NCBI GenBank assembly: GCA_949152475.1
Contig: OX424570.1
Span: 25,912,694-25,976,693 of the forward strand
Direction of reading: 5' to 3'
Length of the DNA: 64,000 bases
Origin: Terebella lapidaria
Taxonomy: Eukaryota; Annelida; Polychaeta; Terebellida; Terebellidae
The notes under the pieces were generated by a model that saw only the letters and a list, made by a program, of their open reading frames with translations, did no database searches and was not told the origin of the DNA. Within the stretch, counting starts at the first letter, position 1. Every line of letters starts with the position of its first letter. Both the position numbers and the translations under genes were made by a program. Below, piece by piece: positions 10,486 to 23,100 of the stretch.

Positions 10486-13400
10486 AACGAGAGCCCCTAG
10501 GGCACCCACTTGCCGGAACGCATACACATGATACTTGACAGGTTTCAATGAGTTTGAAAACTTGACCTTGAAAATTTACTCATGTGATTTCATGGATTTA
10601 ACGTATAAGTTTGAGTGCCATGCCTGTTCTGAATATGATTCAAATTTCATGAACGTGCGACAATTCAAGCAGAAGTTATTACCAGTAATGTGTTTTTCTG
10701 GGATTTCGATGACCTTGACCTCCCTCCAGTATTGATGTTGTTATGACCTTTTGGAATTTCAGATATTTGCCATTTCTGAAATTGTCAAAATTAAGACATC
10801 ACTATACTCAGGAGACCGAGACCTTTCCAACGGACACATAAGGAGCATTCGGGACACCAAGACCTTTCCAACGGTATCCTATTCAATATGGTGCACTGAA
10901 CTTTGTACTTGATCTTGACTTGTGGCGAACTTCTCAAGGTCAAGGTCAAATGTCAAGGTCAAGGTCACGGAAGATAGAACTCGAGTATATCTACAATATA
11001 AACTTGGTTTTAAGTCTCTAGGACGATTAGAATCGGAGTTATGGTCACTTAGTGTCATGGACATTTTGTGTGACCTTGACCTTGACCTCTGACATAGACA
11101 CACCAAAATAGGTGTATTTGAATAAAAAGGATAAAATTGTGTTTATATATGTTATATTATCACCAGACAAGATCAAAATATCTTGAAATAATGCGTTTCC
11201 TTTAAAATTTTACCGATGTGTTGCCACAAAAACGTCAATCACGTCAAAACAGATATAACGATTGAGCTAAAAATTGATAGAGACCATCATAGAAAGAATC
11301 CACATCGTTTGCATCTATTAGATCTGCAGTAAGTGTTATAACTTTGCACATCTGACACTCAAAAGGCCTAAATGTCAGTCTGAAATCACGTTTGACGTCA
11401 TTATGACGTCAATTGACGTCCGATTCCAAAAATGACAACAGATTTGGAAAGTACTCTCAAAGACCTTCCAAACGAGCTACTACTCGATATTTTTGCAAAA
11501 GGTCAAGGTCAAGGCCATTTTTTAGGTCAACTTCGACCTCAGGCGCTTGCAAAGGCTATCGCTCGTGCGCCTTAGGTGTAAATGCAAAAGTTGTTAGGCT
11601 AAGTGAGTACAATACTGTGGATTTACTCCTGTGTCTTTATCTTGCTCAGTTTCTGAGATATAGTGACCTACATGGTTTTCACTTGCAGGTCAATATTGAC
11701 CTTGACTTTCGACCTTTGACCTTGAAATTTCGTGAAACAGAATAACTCATTTTTGGCTATTAACAGGTGTATCATTAGATGTTTACGCACATTATTGACG
11801 CTTTGATCAGCATTGACAGCTTGAAACATGCAATTTCGCTTATAATGGGACCGATTTTGTAGCCATAGAAACGTCAATTACGTCATAACTAATTGACCGA
11901 TCGGGCTAAAAATTGACATTGAGCATAAGGACCCGGTCCCACGTCGTTTCCAGGCATCAGATCGAAAATCGGAGGAGGTGACCTCCAAGGTCAAATATTC
12001 GACCTCGGGCGAACTTCTCGAGGTCAAGGTCAAAGGTCAAGGTCAAGGTCACAAAAGATAAAACTCGAGTATATCTACACTATGCACTTAATTTGAAGTC
12101 TCTACGACCATTAGACCCGAAGTTATGGCCATTTATGTGTTTTGGACATTTTGTGTGACCTTGACCTCGACCTTTGACCTTGAACCACCAAAAATGTGCA
12201 GTCGCAACCCATTGTCCTACAAAATATGCACACTAATTTTGGGAAAAATCAAGCAAGAAATGTGGACGCTAGAGGGCGAACAACCAAACAAACGGACACA
12301 TCCACAAACAAACCGACCAACATACTTGCCGAAATCTTTAGATTCCGGCAAGTAACGAGAGCCCCTAGGGCACCCACTTGCCGGAACGCATACACATGAT
12401 ACTTGACAGGTTTCAATGAGTTTGAAAACTTGACCTTGAAAATTTACTCATGTGATTTCATGGATTTAACGTATAAGTTTGAGTGCCATGCCTGTTCTGA
12501 ATATGATTCAAATTTCATGAACGTGCGACAATTCGAGCAGAAGTTATTACCAGTAATGTGTTTTTCTGGGATTTCGATGACCTTGACCTCCCTCCAGTAT
12601 TGGTGTTGTTATGACCTGTGGGAATTTCAGATATTTGCCATTTCTGAAATTGTCAAAATTAAGACATCACTATACTCAGGAGACCGAGACCTTTCCAACG
12701 GACACATAAGGAGCATTCGGGACACCAAGACCTTTCCAACGGTATCCTATTCAATATGGTGCACTGAACTTTGTACTTGATCTTGATATTGACTTGTGGC
12801 GAACTTCTCAAGGTCAAGGTCAAATGTCAAGGTCAAGGTCACGGAAGATAGAACTCGAGTATATCTACAATATAAACTTGGTTTGAAGTCTCTAGGACGA
12901 TTAGAATCGGAGTTATGGTCACTTAGTGTTATGGACATTTTGTGTGACCTTGACCTTGACCTCTGACATAGACACACCAAAATAGGTGTATTTGAATAAA
13001 AAGGATAAAATTGTGTTTATATATGTTATATTATCACCAGACAAGATCAAAATATCTTGAAATAATGCGTTTCCTTTAAAATTTTACCGATTTGTTGCCA
13101 CAAAAACGTCAATCACGTCAAAACAGATATAACGATTGAGCTAAAAATTGATAGAGACCATCATAGAAAGAATCCACATCGTTTGCATCTATTAGATCTG
13201 CAGTAAGTGTTATAACTTTGCACATCTGACACTCAAAAGGCCTAAATGTCAGTCTGAAATCACGTTTGACGTCATTATGACGTCAATTGACGTCCGATTC
13301 CAAAAATGACAACAGATTTGGAAAGTACTCTCAAAGACCTTCCAAACGAGCTACTACTCGATATTTTTGCAAAAGGTCAAGGTCAAGGTCATTTTTTAGG

Positions 13401-14229
13401 TCAACTTCGACCTCAGGCGCTTGCAAAGGCTATCGGTCGTACGCCTTAGGTGTAAATGCAAAAGCTGTTAGGCTAAGTGAGTACAATACTGTGGATTTAC
13501 TCCTGTGTCTTTATCTTGCTCAGTTTTTGAGATATTGTGACCTACATGGTTTTCACTTGCAGGTCAATATTGACCTTGACTTTCGACCTTTGACCTTGAA
13601 ATTTCGTGAAACAGAATAACTCATTCTTGGCTATTAACAGGTGTATCATTAGATGTTTACGCACATTATTGACGCTTTGATCAGCATTGACAGCTTGAAA
13701 CATGCAATTTCGCTTATAATGGGACCGATTTTGTAGCCATAGAAACGTCAATTACGTCATAACTAATTGACCGATCGGGCTAAAAATTGACATTGAGCAT
13801 AAGGACCCGGTCCCACGTCGTTTCCAGGCATCAGATCGAAAATCGGAGGAGGTGACCTCCAAGGTCAAATATTCGATCTCGGGCGAACTTCTCGAGGTCA
13901 AGGTCAAAGGTCAAGGTCAAGGTCACAAAAGATAAAACTCGAGTATATCTACAATATGCACTTAATTTGAAGTCTCTACGACCATTAGAACCGAAGTTAT
14001 GGCCATTTATGTGTTTTGGACATTTTGTGTGACCTTGACCTCGACCTTTGACCTTGAACCACCAAAAATGTGCAGTCGCGACCCATTGTCCTACAGAATA
14101 TGCACACTAATTTTGGGAAAAATCAAGCAAGAAATGTGGACGCTAGAGGGCGAACAACCAAACAAACGGACACATCCACAAACAAACCGACCAACATACT
14201 TGCCGAAATCTTTAGATTCCGGCAAGTAA
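10486..14229 (+). repeat. Two head-to-tail copies of a 1.87-kb repeat unit
   Basis: A unit of about 1868-1874 bp occurs twice in direct order (10486-12355 and 12356-14229), nearly identical by eye. Each unit starts with ACGAGAGCCCCTAGGGCACC, then ACTTGCCGGAA, and ends with TTCCGGCAAGT, so each copy is bounded by an 11-bp inverted repeat. The units carry dense runs such as AAGGTCAAGGTCAAATGTCA and GACCTTGACCTTGACC. Frames of 69-125 codons are shared by both copies but look like repeat by-products. The near identity indicates a recent unequal duplication or tandem insertion. Confidence 0.88.
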
Positions 14230-14403
14230 AAATTCTGCTAAAACCATAAAGGCATTTCTGCCGAAATGCCTTAATAATGTCCGTTTTGCTCCAGAGACAT
14301 TTCCAAAATATCAATGGAAAATTTATGACAGGTTCGAAGTTCTACCTACGTACCCCTGGAACATGTCAGTCTTGAGTCACTAGACCAAAAGGTAACATTA
14401 TCT

Positions 14404-15560
14404 TTAGCTTACCGGCCCATAAGGGCCGATAAGCTATTGTTGTGGTTTTTCGTCCGTCGTCCGTCGTCGTCATCCGCCACATTATCTGTTAACATTTTTT
14501 ATCTTTTTTCGGGCTGATGAATTTGTCCATAAATTTGTGTGAATATGTATTGGGTCAATATCCCCAGACGTTTTTTCCATTGATATATGCTGAATATTCT
14601 TGGGACCTTAAATTTGACCTAAAATGGCTAATATCTCGCTTATTATCGACTTTACAGCTTAGAAATCTATTGTGACCATATAGGAAATGATATATGCCGA
14701 ATATTCTGATGACCTTGAATTTGACCTTTGACCTCATTTTCAAGGTCAAAGCACAAAATCGCTAATATCTCGCTTATTATTCACTTTACAGCTTGGAAAT
14801 CAATTGTGGACATATAGGAAATGATATATGCTGACTTTTCTCGTGCCTTTGAATTGACCTTTAACCTAATTTCCTAGGTCAGAGCACAAAACGGCCAATT
14901 TCTCGCTTTTTATCGACTTAACAGCTTAGGAATCAATTGTGGACATATAGGAAGTGATATATGCTGAATATTCTCATGACCTTGAATTTGACCTTTGACC
15001 TCATTTTCAAGGTCAGAGCACAAAATGGCTAATATCTCGCTTATTATCGACTTTGCAACTTAGAAATCTAATGTTACCATAAAGGAAATGATATATGCCG
15101 AATATTCTGATGACTTTTAATTTGACCTTTGACCTCATTTTCAAGGTCAGAGCACAAAATCGCTAATATCTCGCTTATTATTCACTTTACAGCTTGGGAA
15201 TCAATAGTGGACATATAAGAAATGATATAAGCTGAATATTCCCATGACCTTGAATGTGAGCTTTGACCTTATTTTCCAGGTTAAAGCACAGAATGGCTAA
15301 TATCTCGCTTATTATCAACTATACAGCTTAGGAATCAATTGCGGACATATAGGAAATGATATATGTCGAACACTCTGATGACCTTGAAATTGACCTTTGA
15401 CCTAAGTTTCAAGGTCAAAGCACAAAATAGCTATTATCTCGCTCATTATCAACTTTACATGATATATACTGAATATTCTCGTAACCTTGAAGTTACCAGA
15501 CCATCGGTCTGATCACCTATCGGCTAGCCGGTAAGCTACAGGTCCCTTAGGCCTATGTTT
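14404..15560 (+). mobile_element. HINE-like element with about eight internal units of roughly 120 bp
   Basis: The 5' end folds as GCTTACCGGCCC-ATAA-GGGCCGATAAGC (14407-14434), followed by CTATTG and a CGTCCG microsatellite. About eight imperfect units follow, each with GCTAATATCTCGCTTATTAT, GACATATAGGAAATGATATA and ACCTTGAATTTGACC. The 3' end has AGACC/GGTCT, then GCCGGTAAGCTA (inverse of the 5' TAGCTTACCGGC), then a small GGTCCCTTAGGCC hairpin and ATGTTT. A sister copy starts at about 63985 and is cut by the window end. Confidence 0.7.
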
Positions 15561-17480
15561 GCTCTAAAATTCACTATTTCCAAAATATCGGCAAGAATTA
15601 TCTTACATTTAGCACCACTGACCAGGATCCAAAGACCCTTGTACAACCTGTCCCGTCTCCTAACACATAACATAAGATCCCATGCACCCACCCGGTGAAT
15701 CACATGTAGATGAGAAGATGGTAAAGTATCGTTTCCACGACTCGCACACTGAGCAAAACCCTCCCACTGTTGCAAGAAACACTGCCTTCCGGATTCCGGA
15801 TGTTTGAGTCAGTGGGTTCCCTGTTGCCTTTCTGCTCGACACTATTGCTGTCAGAACAGCTCAAAGACAGTGCATGTATGTCCTAACTCCTTTCATCCTA
15901 CATGACCCACCCACTCCTCCAACATTTGAAACCCATAGACTGCCATACTCCGGAGGACGATTTACGAATTGAAATTCAGTGCTGCGACTGCTTGACTATC
16001 AATCATCAGGTCATATTTAGATCAAGGTGCCCACATACCGTGATACTGCGAGATCCAGTAGTTTTCCACGCTGCTTCCATATGCTCTTCGTGGGGGTAAT
16101 CCCGGTGATCCGCGTCTTCATCGTAACCTGCATCTTCACAGACTACCGGCACCTGACCGTTCACCGGAGAGTAGTTAAACGCTCAGCAGCGCCCAATATA
16201 ACAGACATTTTTGGGGCTATGGTTGCAGGAGGCATGTCCTGGAGGCTTCATAGGGAATAGAAACGGAGAGAGAGACGACTGACAGAAAAAAAGCTCTGTG
16301 CCCCACAGAAATTGTTGTGAATGGTTTAACGTTGTTGCTTCATAAACATTGTCGCATTTCTTTCCGGGAAACGGACTGTTTACTGTTTAGGTTTTTTCAA
16401 CTGAGAAGCTTTTTGGAAAGGGTAAAGTCCGAAGATTGAAGAAGGGGTGTCATGTAGTATATTTCTTAGTGGATTAGTCCCCCACTACATAAGCTACATT
16501 TACATCTACCTACTCACACAACACGACAACATTGCAACATAGGACAATAGCAGGAAAAAAACACACCTGCACCACACAACTTTACAGCCAATTGACACGT
16601 CCCAAATCAAGTTTGTCTGAGTCTTTTAACATCATTTTGGACGTGAGCAAAGCGTTACTTTTTACCAAAGAGAAGTTTTCTGACGTAATGTGTGACACTC
16701 AGACAACTTTTGGGGGCATTAAGGATAGATCAATTAGCACTCACCACAGTAGAATTTTACCCACCTTGCAAAATCGAACGTTTATGCCCCATCATTTCGT
16801 AGTTTGTTAGAAAGTTGGATTCAGAGGAGACGAATCTTGGATTATCAGTGGAAATTGTGCACTTGGACTATACTTGGACTAAACTGGATTTTACAGTAAC
16901 GGAATGGAAAACTTTGTGAACATAGGCGCATGTCTGAGTGAGTAAGATCACATCAAACTTCACTCCTGTCGCAGATTAAACATTGAAACGCAGCATAAGG
17001 GTTGTGTCTTTGCATAGCGCTTGAAGACCACCAATATGCAGAAGGACCAGACAATTGGCCTGAGAAAATTATAATACATACATATGATATTGTAAGTGAA
17101 ATGTATGTATATATGTATATCAAAACCCTCGTGGGAGGTACTATATAATACCTAGGGAATACTCCCAATACAAATACAGTTGTACGAGATATCCGACCAT
17201 AGTCGCTGACCACAAGTATACACATGTGAGCAGGATGTGTCAATCTTATGAAGAGCGTAAAAAGCAAGAAGAATAAATAGTAAACACATGCTTTCCATTT
17301 CGGTGTCGACTATACATCACCACCTGCCCATATATCAATATTACATAGGATTTAGTACAGTATCTCCTACTTATGAGTCAGTATTTCCTGTGTATGGATT
17401 ACGACTATTATATCATACCCATGAATCAGTATCTAATATGTGTGACTTTATATATCATAATGTATGACTGATAACTTAAA
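15561..17480. other. Intergenic, nothing recognised
   Basis: AT-rich sequence with short frames on both strands (up to about 104 codons) and no family resemblance. Part of it may be old repeat, but I see no ends or repeated units. Confidence 0.4.
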
Positions 17481-18150
17481 TAAATGTGGCGATTTTGCCC
17501 AAAGATCACGGCAGGTGTCTTTGCTAAACACTAACCAGTTTTACTGTCTATTTTTGGACGCTTCAGCTCTAAGCATGGGTTGCCCCAGCAACGCCCTCTA
17601 ATCTTCTCTCGCCCAGAAAACTATAACAATGGTTTGACCTAGATCTCCTTCCGTGTCTCGTGTACTGGGGTTATATATACTCTTGTACCATTTTGATCTG
17701 GGAAGTTGTCTCAGAGCAAGGCGTGAGAGACGACGGGGAGCTCAGCCCTCATGGGCCCCTGGGGATGACTTCAATAGCGTAGGGGTTGGGGTAGACCTTG
17801 ATGACTCGGGGCGCAAGCCCTCTGGATCACCGGTCTTCTCCGCCTGGGATGGTGCGACACAGGCTCTGGCAGACTGTCGGGCTGTCCGGGGTTCCATCCC
17901 CGAGGCGGACAGTGGCGAGCCAAGCCTTACAGTTTACACCACGGTGATGATCGTGTATCTGAGTGGTGTCCGCATGTTTGGGCTCGTCGGGCGGGCTGCT
18001 ACCTGGTTAATGTTCTGATGATAGAGTAATGACTGCGCCCACAGTGACCCTCGGTGAGCGGCTTCTCCGCGAGGATCTGAGGATAGCGGGTGCGCGTCCG
18101 CGATGACCTGTGGTGAGAGGATTATCCTCGAGGATCCCGGATAGCGGACG
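17480..18150 (+). repeat. GC-rich dispersed repeat, copy 1 (old solo LTR or SINE-like, unresolved)
   Basis: This block matches the reverse complement of about 49200-49900. Both contain ATGTGGCGATTT, CCCAAAGATCACGGC, AGCAACGCCCTCTAAT, a TATA-like stretch before GTTGTCTCAG, and GACACAGGCTCTGGCAGAC followed by GGGTTCCA(T/C)CCC. The last string resembles a tRNA B box. The order TATA-like box then transcribed part also suits an old solo LTR. I cannot decide between these. A 121-codon frame here is not conserved in copy 2 and is not called. Confidence 0.5.
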
Positions 18151-18774
18151 ACGTCAAAACTTTACAAAAATATGAGTTGGAAAAAATTTTAAAATGGGGC
18201 GCCATAGACATTGGGTTATATTTATTGCATACTGTTGTTTACTACACTCGTGAATGTACAAACGTTCACAAGACATTGCTTTTGATTGTTGGTTCATGCA
18301 TGTAAGTTTAACAAAATAATTAAATTATTGATTGCATTACCGGTACATGACTATTGCTTAGCAGAGCGCTCAGACATTTAACACATGCAAATAAACATCA
18401 AACATTTACCAGTGAATCGATACAAGCATACTGTTTACTAGTAATGTCAGTAGTTCGCGTGGACTATAGTTTGCCATCATGTTACAAACATGCAGATAAG
18501 GTCACACATGTTAATGTCTCATATCTCACTCAAACTAGCTTATTTCTCACTCAAACATAATACTCGATCATGCCATCAAAGATGGAACCAATAAATGTTA
18601 TATAAATCAGGAAAAAGAGTCTAGCCAGGTTTGCTGGAATTTGCACCATGCTTTTCAATTCGTCAAGATTCCCATGGCATGAAATGCATGTAAGCTACAC
18701 ATTTTGCTAGAGGCTCGTATAGGCTCGTATCCACAGAAACACATACAACATATTCAGATCTATTATCCAATGTT
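18151..18774. other. 3' flank of the FkbM gene, nothing further recognised
   Basis: AT-rich sequence downstream of the minus-strand FkbM gene, likely including its 3' untranslated region. No repeats or coding frames are supported. Confidence 0.4.
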
Positions 18775-20010
18775 TCAGCCGGTCCTACTCATGTCCTTGT
18801 GCCACACGATATCGAAGGGCCAAGTTTGCCAGATAGATAGGTCCATAACTCGTCCACCCCAGTCTTTAGGCGTATACTTCCTATCTGTGAAAAACTTGAC
18901 CATTTTCTCAACGAGGGCATACTCTCCCGGGTTCAAGTTCTTCTTTTGGTGTATCGGTTTCATCATGTCCCATTCCATCATCACTTTGGGAATGATGACT
19001 TTGTCGAATAGAAGCTCGGCATGAGCGAAAGCACGATGTTCAAAACCTTGGATATCTATCTTCATGATGGCCTTTGGAAAGTCGCAGTACTGCGCCAGGT
19101 CATCCATCACTATCATCTTCGTGTAGCGATGTTCGTCTTCGTACTGTGGTGCGTTTGCGTTCTCGCTCTGTTTCCGCATTTGGGTGTCACCCTGGTTGTT
19201 GTGACTATATACAATCTTAGCTACTCCAGGATTGTCACTGATTGCATTTTGCAAAAGTGTAATCCGATCTTGAAGGTTTCCTTTCCTTATGGCTTTGTGG
19301 TATCTGTGTATGTTCTCGATATTGGGTTCTACGGACACCACACGCCTACCCATAGCTGCTGCCACCAGGCTGTACACCCCCAAGTTTGCCCCGACATCGA
19401 TGACACCACTGTCGGGGTACTGCTTCAGCCAGCTCTGGAAGGTATGGACCATGTCAGCCTCCCACGTGCCGTAGGCAGCTAGTGATCCAGACACGTAGAC
19501 GTCCTGTTTCACTGGGTACAGACAGATGGGCGCACTAGGCGTGAATCTCATCTGGATACAAGTAAAGTCGTAGCTGTTAAATTGTGATAAGTCATATACA
19601 TTACAAGTAGTACATTTGTGCGGAACTGGACGTTTCATTTGTGGTGGACGTTTTTGCACGTCGTTGACTTTCTGCGTCATTTTTTGAATTTGTTCCTGGG
19701 GCAGTGGTCTTCTCTCTGGTTTCTTCTGACTTTGCGTCCTCTGATCGGGAGCTGATGCCACTAATTCTGGAGTATGGACTCCGTGGGATTCGCTTTTGTC
19801 CTCTACATTCTGACTGGTATCCATTGATTCCCGTGCTATACTGGGTGAAGATTGTTCTCCGTTACTTTGGACGGCTTCACATGGAGGACAGACTGCCTCA
19901 GAGGGAGTCCGATGGGAGGCTATGAGTTTATCCAAGGCTATGAATCCAATGAGAAAGATTATGATCATGTATAGGATCGCAGGCCTGGGTTGGGCGAAGA
20001 ACGAAGTCAT
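18775..20010 (-). CDS. FkbM-type SAM-dependent methyltransferase with N-terminal membrane anchor, paralogue 1
   Basis: A 411-residue intact frame. I start at the ATG at 20010; the open frame extends ten codons further up to a GTG but has no earlier ATG before an in-frame stop. Residues about 10-28 (AILYMIIIFLIGFIALDKLI) form one membrane helix, suggesting a type II anchor. A polar linker (about 30-130) follows, then a Cys-containing segment with CTTCNVYDLSQ, and the Methyltransf_21 (FkbM) domain. Its SAM motif I is DVGANLGVYS at about 205-214, with the acidic EPN strand end at 228-230. Family members O-methylate sugars or small molecules; the substrate here is unknown. A TTTCCAG acceptor at 20104 implies an upstream non-coding exon, and the exon opens with a two-codon upstream frame. 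The paralogue lies at 36129-37307. Confidence 0.85.
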   Translation of the reverse strand: MTSFFAQPRPAILYMIIIFLIGFIALDKLIASHRTPSEAVCPPCEAVQSNGEQSSPSIARESMDTSQNVEDKSESHGVHTPELVASAPDQRTQSQKKPERRPLPQEQIQKMTQKVNDVQKRPPQMKRPVPHKCTTCNVYDLSQFNSYDFTCIQMRFTPSAPICLYPVKQDVYVSGSLAAYGTWEADMVHTFQSWLKQYPDSGVIDVGANLGVYSLVAAAMGRRVVSVEPNIENIHRYHKAIRKGNLQDRITLLQNAISDNPGVAKIVYSHNNQGDTQMRKQSENANAPQYEDEHRYTKMIVMDDLAQYCDFPKAIMKIDIQGFEHRAFAHAELLFDKVIIPKVMMEWDMMKPIHQKKNLNPGEYALVEKMVKFFTDRKYTPKDWGGRVMDLSIWQTWPFDIVWHKDMSRTG

Positions 20011-20103
20011 CTTCTGTAAGTTCTCGGGGCCTGCTATCACATTGAAGTTGGCACGCTCGGTGTAGCAGTGGTTTCTGGAGGTTACTCGGGATGGTTATCG
20101 CAT

Positions 20104-23100
20104 CTGGAAACAGAAATAAACAATTTTATTTCAAGCTACGCCTACTGGTATTGCATTTAAAGCAGTTATATCATAAGTACTAGTGTGGTTATATTGATAT
20201 CGATGTACATGAGGTCTACCCTAAATTCCCACACCCTGACACAACAGTATAGTACAGGGGTGTCGGACCATTGGGGTGTCGGAACAATGTCATTATCCCA
20301 AGGTAGGCCTACACCATGCTATTAGTGTTTTATAATCGTGTGTCAACAATCGAATGTAATAAATGCTTTGCTTAGGCCTCTAGTCCATGCCAAGATACTT
20401 TTGTGCATGTGATCATGACGGTTATCTTGTTGTTACTGTCGTGTCCTAACATCGAATTACATTTTTAAATGTCAGTACAACTGTAGTGTAAAAGTGCAGA
20501 TACCGGAGAAAAGAGCTGAACCAACTCCCAATGTGTGCGTAGCCCGCATTATGACCCCCGACGAACGACCATGAAAATACGTTACATCCTGTTACAATTG
20601 GAAATCTAACCCTCACAAAATATGAAAATGTCACCCGCTTTCCGGATTTTGACCTGAGCACCAGCAGGCGTTATAGTGTTGATAATCAGTCACATTATCC
20701 CACTCAGATAATTGTCATCACCCGCATTCCAATCGAATAGCATTCTTTTAGATGACAGTAACTAATGTTACTATTGCTACTGACAATTACTATGGTTACG
20801 CACGTGTTTTCAGGATCGCATGAATGAAATTCACGTACTTTTACACACATCATTCACCGGTATATTGTATACTCGTAGCTTATTAGTAGTTCATTTCTAA
20901 AATTTATGACCTAGGCGTTACTAGTATTAAGAATGTATCAATATGTATCCATATTATCTAGATATATTCCACGTGTTAGAGTCCATAATACTGTCAATAT
21001 TTCCCAACCTACAACTAAGAAAGCAGCGGGATAAAACACGTGTTTTTCGTTCACCAACATTGCATCGTCAATCAATACATAGGCTTATAGGTGAGACAGT
21101 TGAAGTTCTATGATGTGACAGGTTGGCCAAACTGTGCCGGGTGCCCAGATGTTACTAAGCTGGGAGTGTTGACATTACTGCTGTAGCCAGGTGGCGACTA
21201 GACATGTACATGTAGTTGTCCACTTGCTGTCCTCGCAGTCTAGTCTGATACACAACAGTATAAATATTGATAATATAATGTGAACATGTTTGAATAGCTG
21301 TGACAATCACGTGCTGGTAAATTGATTTTAGCATCATCAGGTGGCATAATGGCATATCTAGCACCCAACTTCACCAATAGGTGCGCCAAACTGCATTTAC
21401 GGGAAACAAATAGCAAATTATTGTCCTGGATAATAAATGATAGACTCTATAAGATCCAGTTTAATTTTTCGATCATTCACGTTTCGGTTTCACATCACAC
21501 AAAGTGGGGTGCGAGTGGCAATGCCAACCGTGTAGGCCCTATTGTTATTTTTGTAGGCTACATGTGAGACTTATGGGTACACTGTCACAAAAAAACTAGG
21601 CCGTGTCAAATCGAAACGCAGTATCTGATTTATTTTGGAAAAAAAATTATTCCTAAAATCATTTTTGTTGTCAAAAATATATAATATATCTGTCCCTGTA
21701 TGCGGACGTGTTTCAGCCAATATCAAGGTAGAATCTCCTCAATTAACCATTTCACCAATTCCGTTGGAACCGCAACAGCCGCATCTGGATACTCAAAATG
21801 CCGTAACTGCCAAACGATTTGCAGTAACTCTACGATGCTAAGAAGTGTCAATTTTGAAATTTCTGGACATCAAGTTCGGAAGTTCATCAGCTATCAGCCA
21901 AACGGTGACGCATCGCTTTGGATGACCAGCTACACGAGTTAAGTCAGTATCCCCACACGATCCCTGCCCTGTATTCCCTACCCGGAACTATATTATCAGG
22001 CCTACCACAATATTTTCTCCGAAAGTGTACAAACCACCCGACCGCAAGTGTACGCGCTGTTCTGTACGTGACTCTATAGCGTGTACTCTGGAACTAATCC
22101 AATTTGTGGGTGGTGTAGGCGTCTGCAACGTGGCCAGTGAGTGTGATAATGGTAGGCGTTTACTATTTCGACACGCTAGATTTATTTCTGGAACTCACTG
22201 TACGTACGTTATTTTGCGAAACTTTCGAAAAATTTAACTATACCGATGGATTCCAGTATACTGTAATCATTCTTACACTGTATAAATCGGCTCACCTTTT
22301 GGCGAAATGTGTATAAAGTTTCCTTCCCTGGAGCGTACAAACATTCCCGTATTCCAAACACAGCTGACTCGCGATGAAGAGCGTGTGTCGAGTGCGCTCT
22401 GGCATCAGATCTAGTCTAAACGCCTAATATCCCAACGCGTATACACATTTATCTGATCACTGCTGGCTGTGCAACAGTTTGAGCAGTTATGGATTCATTC
22501 CGGTACAACTCAGCATGTAAATGTTGATGATTGTGTTATCAAAATTGGGTATCCAACTTTTTTTTCTGCAACTAGTGCGCCATCTAGCTTCAGCGGACTG
22601 ATCTAGATCCACATGATCATCTAAACTCACCCATAGGGGTCGCCTTGTTCGACTTCGATCGTATCGGCGAACGTTGCCATGGTGACAGGTACTTACTAAG
22701 CGGTGATCGTATATTTCAAATCAGAAAAAAAATCATCATATCAGGTCTGGCCGAATATATTATTAAATAATTTTAATTAGTATACTATAATTTGTCTAAC
22801 TTATTTACACTGTTTTTTTTGACGATATTTTTGCGATGCTGAATGGTATAGTTCTGTAACTTGGCATACTTCACCTCGGAGATAAGCGGCAATTTTCTAC
22901 TAAATTTTTTCAGACATTTATTGAGAAAAAAAATGAAAAAGTTCAGCCCAAATTGTGATATCGAAGATTGTTCCTGTTTACATCCATATTACTAGATTCG
23001 AAGTATTGTTGTAATTTTGACCGACCAGAGGACACATCGGGGTGTATTTTACACGAGTTTAATTTCGAAAGATTGCATCGCTACAAAATTGTGTGCGGAC

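Larger units (their letters stand above)
8969..14274 (-). mobile_element. Composite 5.3-kb insertion (Helitron-like ends) made of nested tandem repeats
   Basis: Copy B reads GAAGAAAGAAAA directly into TAATGTCCG at about 63858. Copy A has 5306 bp between the same two strings, with no target duplication beyond one or two bases. Read on the minus strand, the insert ends ...GACGTCTAG and the next host base is T; a hairpin ATGCC/GGCAT lies about 20 bases before this CTAG. The other end carries a 10-bp-stem hairpin, AAGGCATTTC facing GAAATGCCTT (14248-14272). A|T insertion, a CTAG end and a 3' hairpin fit Helitrons, but the 5' end is TTAAGG rather than TC. The interior holds the 145-bp array and the duplicated 1.87-kb unit listed separately. 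Confidence 0.6.
3235..15560 (+). repeat. Segmental duplication, copy A
   Basis: Flank and gene sequence from about 3235 recurs at about 55835 onward in the same orientation. Both copies carry a TRIM-NHL gene, the same 3' flank, the same dispersed repeat (7714-8935 against 61833-63470), and the same stretch before a GCTTACCGG-type element (14275 against 63860). Copy A holds two insertions that copy B lacks (5481-6925 and 8969-14274). Copy B is cut by the window end, so the far boundary is not known. Confidence 0.85.

Noticed and set aside
10535-14229. Pairs of frames of 69-125 codons conserved between two positions
   Set aside because: They are conserved only because the 1.87-kb repeat is duplicated; no domain or codon signal is seen.
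17880-17925. tRNA gene because of GGGTTCCATCCCC
   Set aside because: Only the T-arm/B-box part is tRNA-like; no cloverleaf with acceptor stem and anticodon arm could be drawn.
17653-18018. 121-codon plus-strand frame in GC-rich sequence
   Set aside because: The related copy at 49.2-49.9 kb does not keep this frame, so it is a by-product of a repeat.
20011-20040. Upstream GTG as the start of the first FkbM gene
   Set aside because: A eukaryotic gene should start at ATG; the first in-frame ATG is at 20010, directly before the membrane helix.
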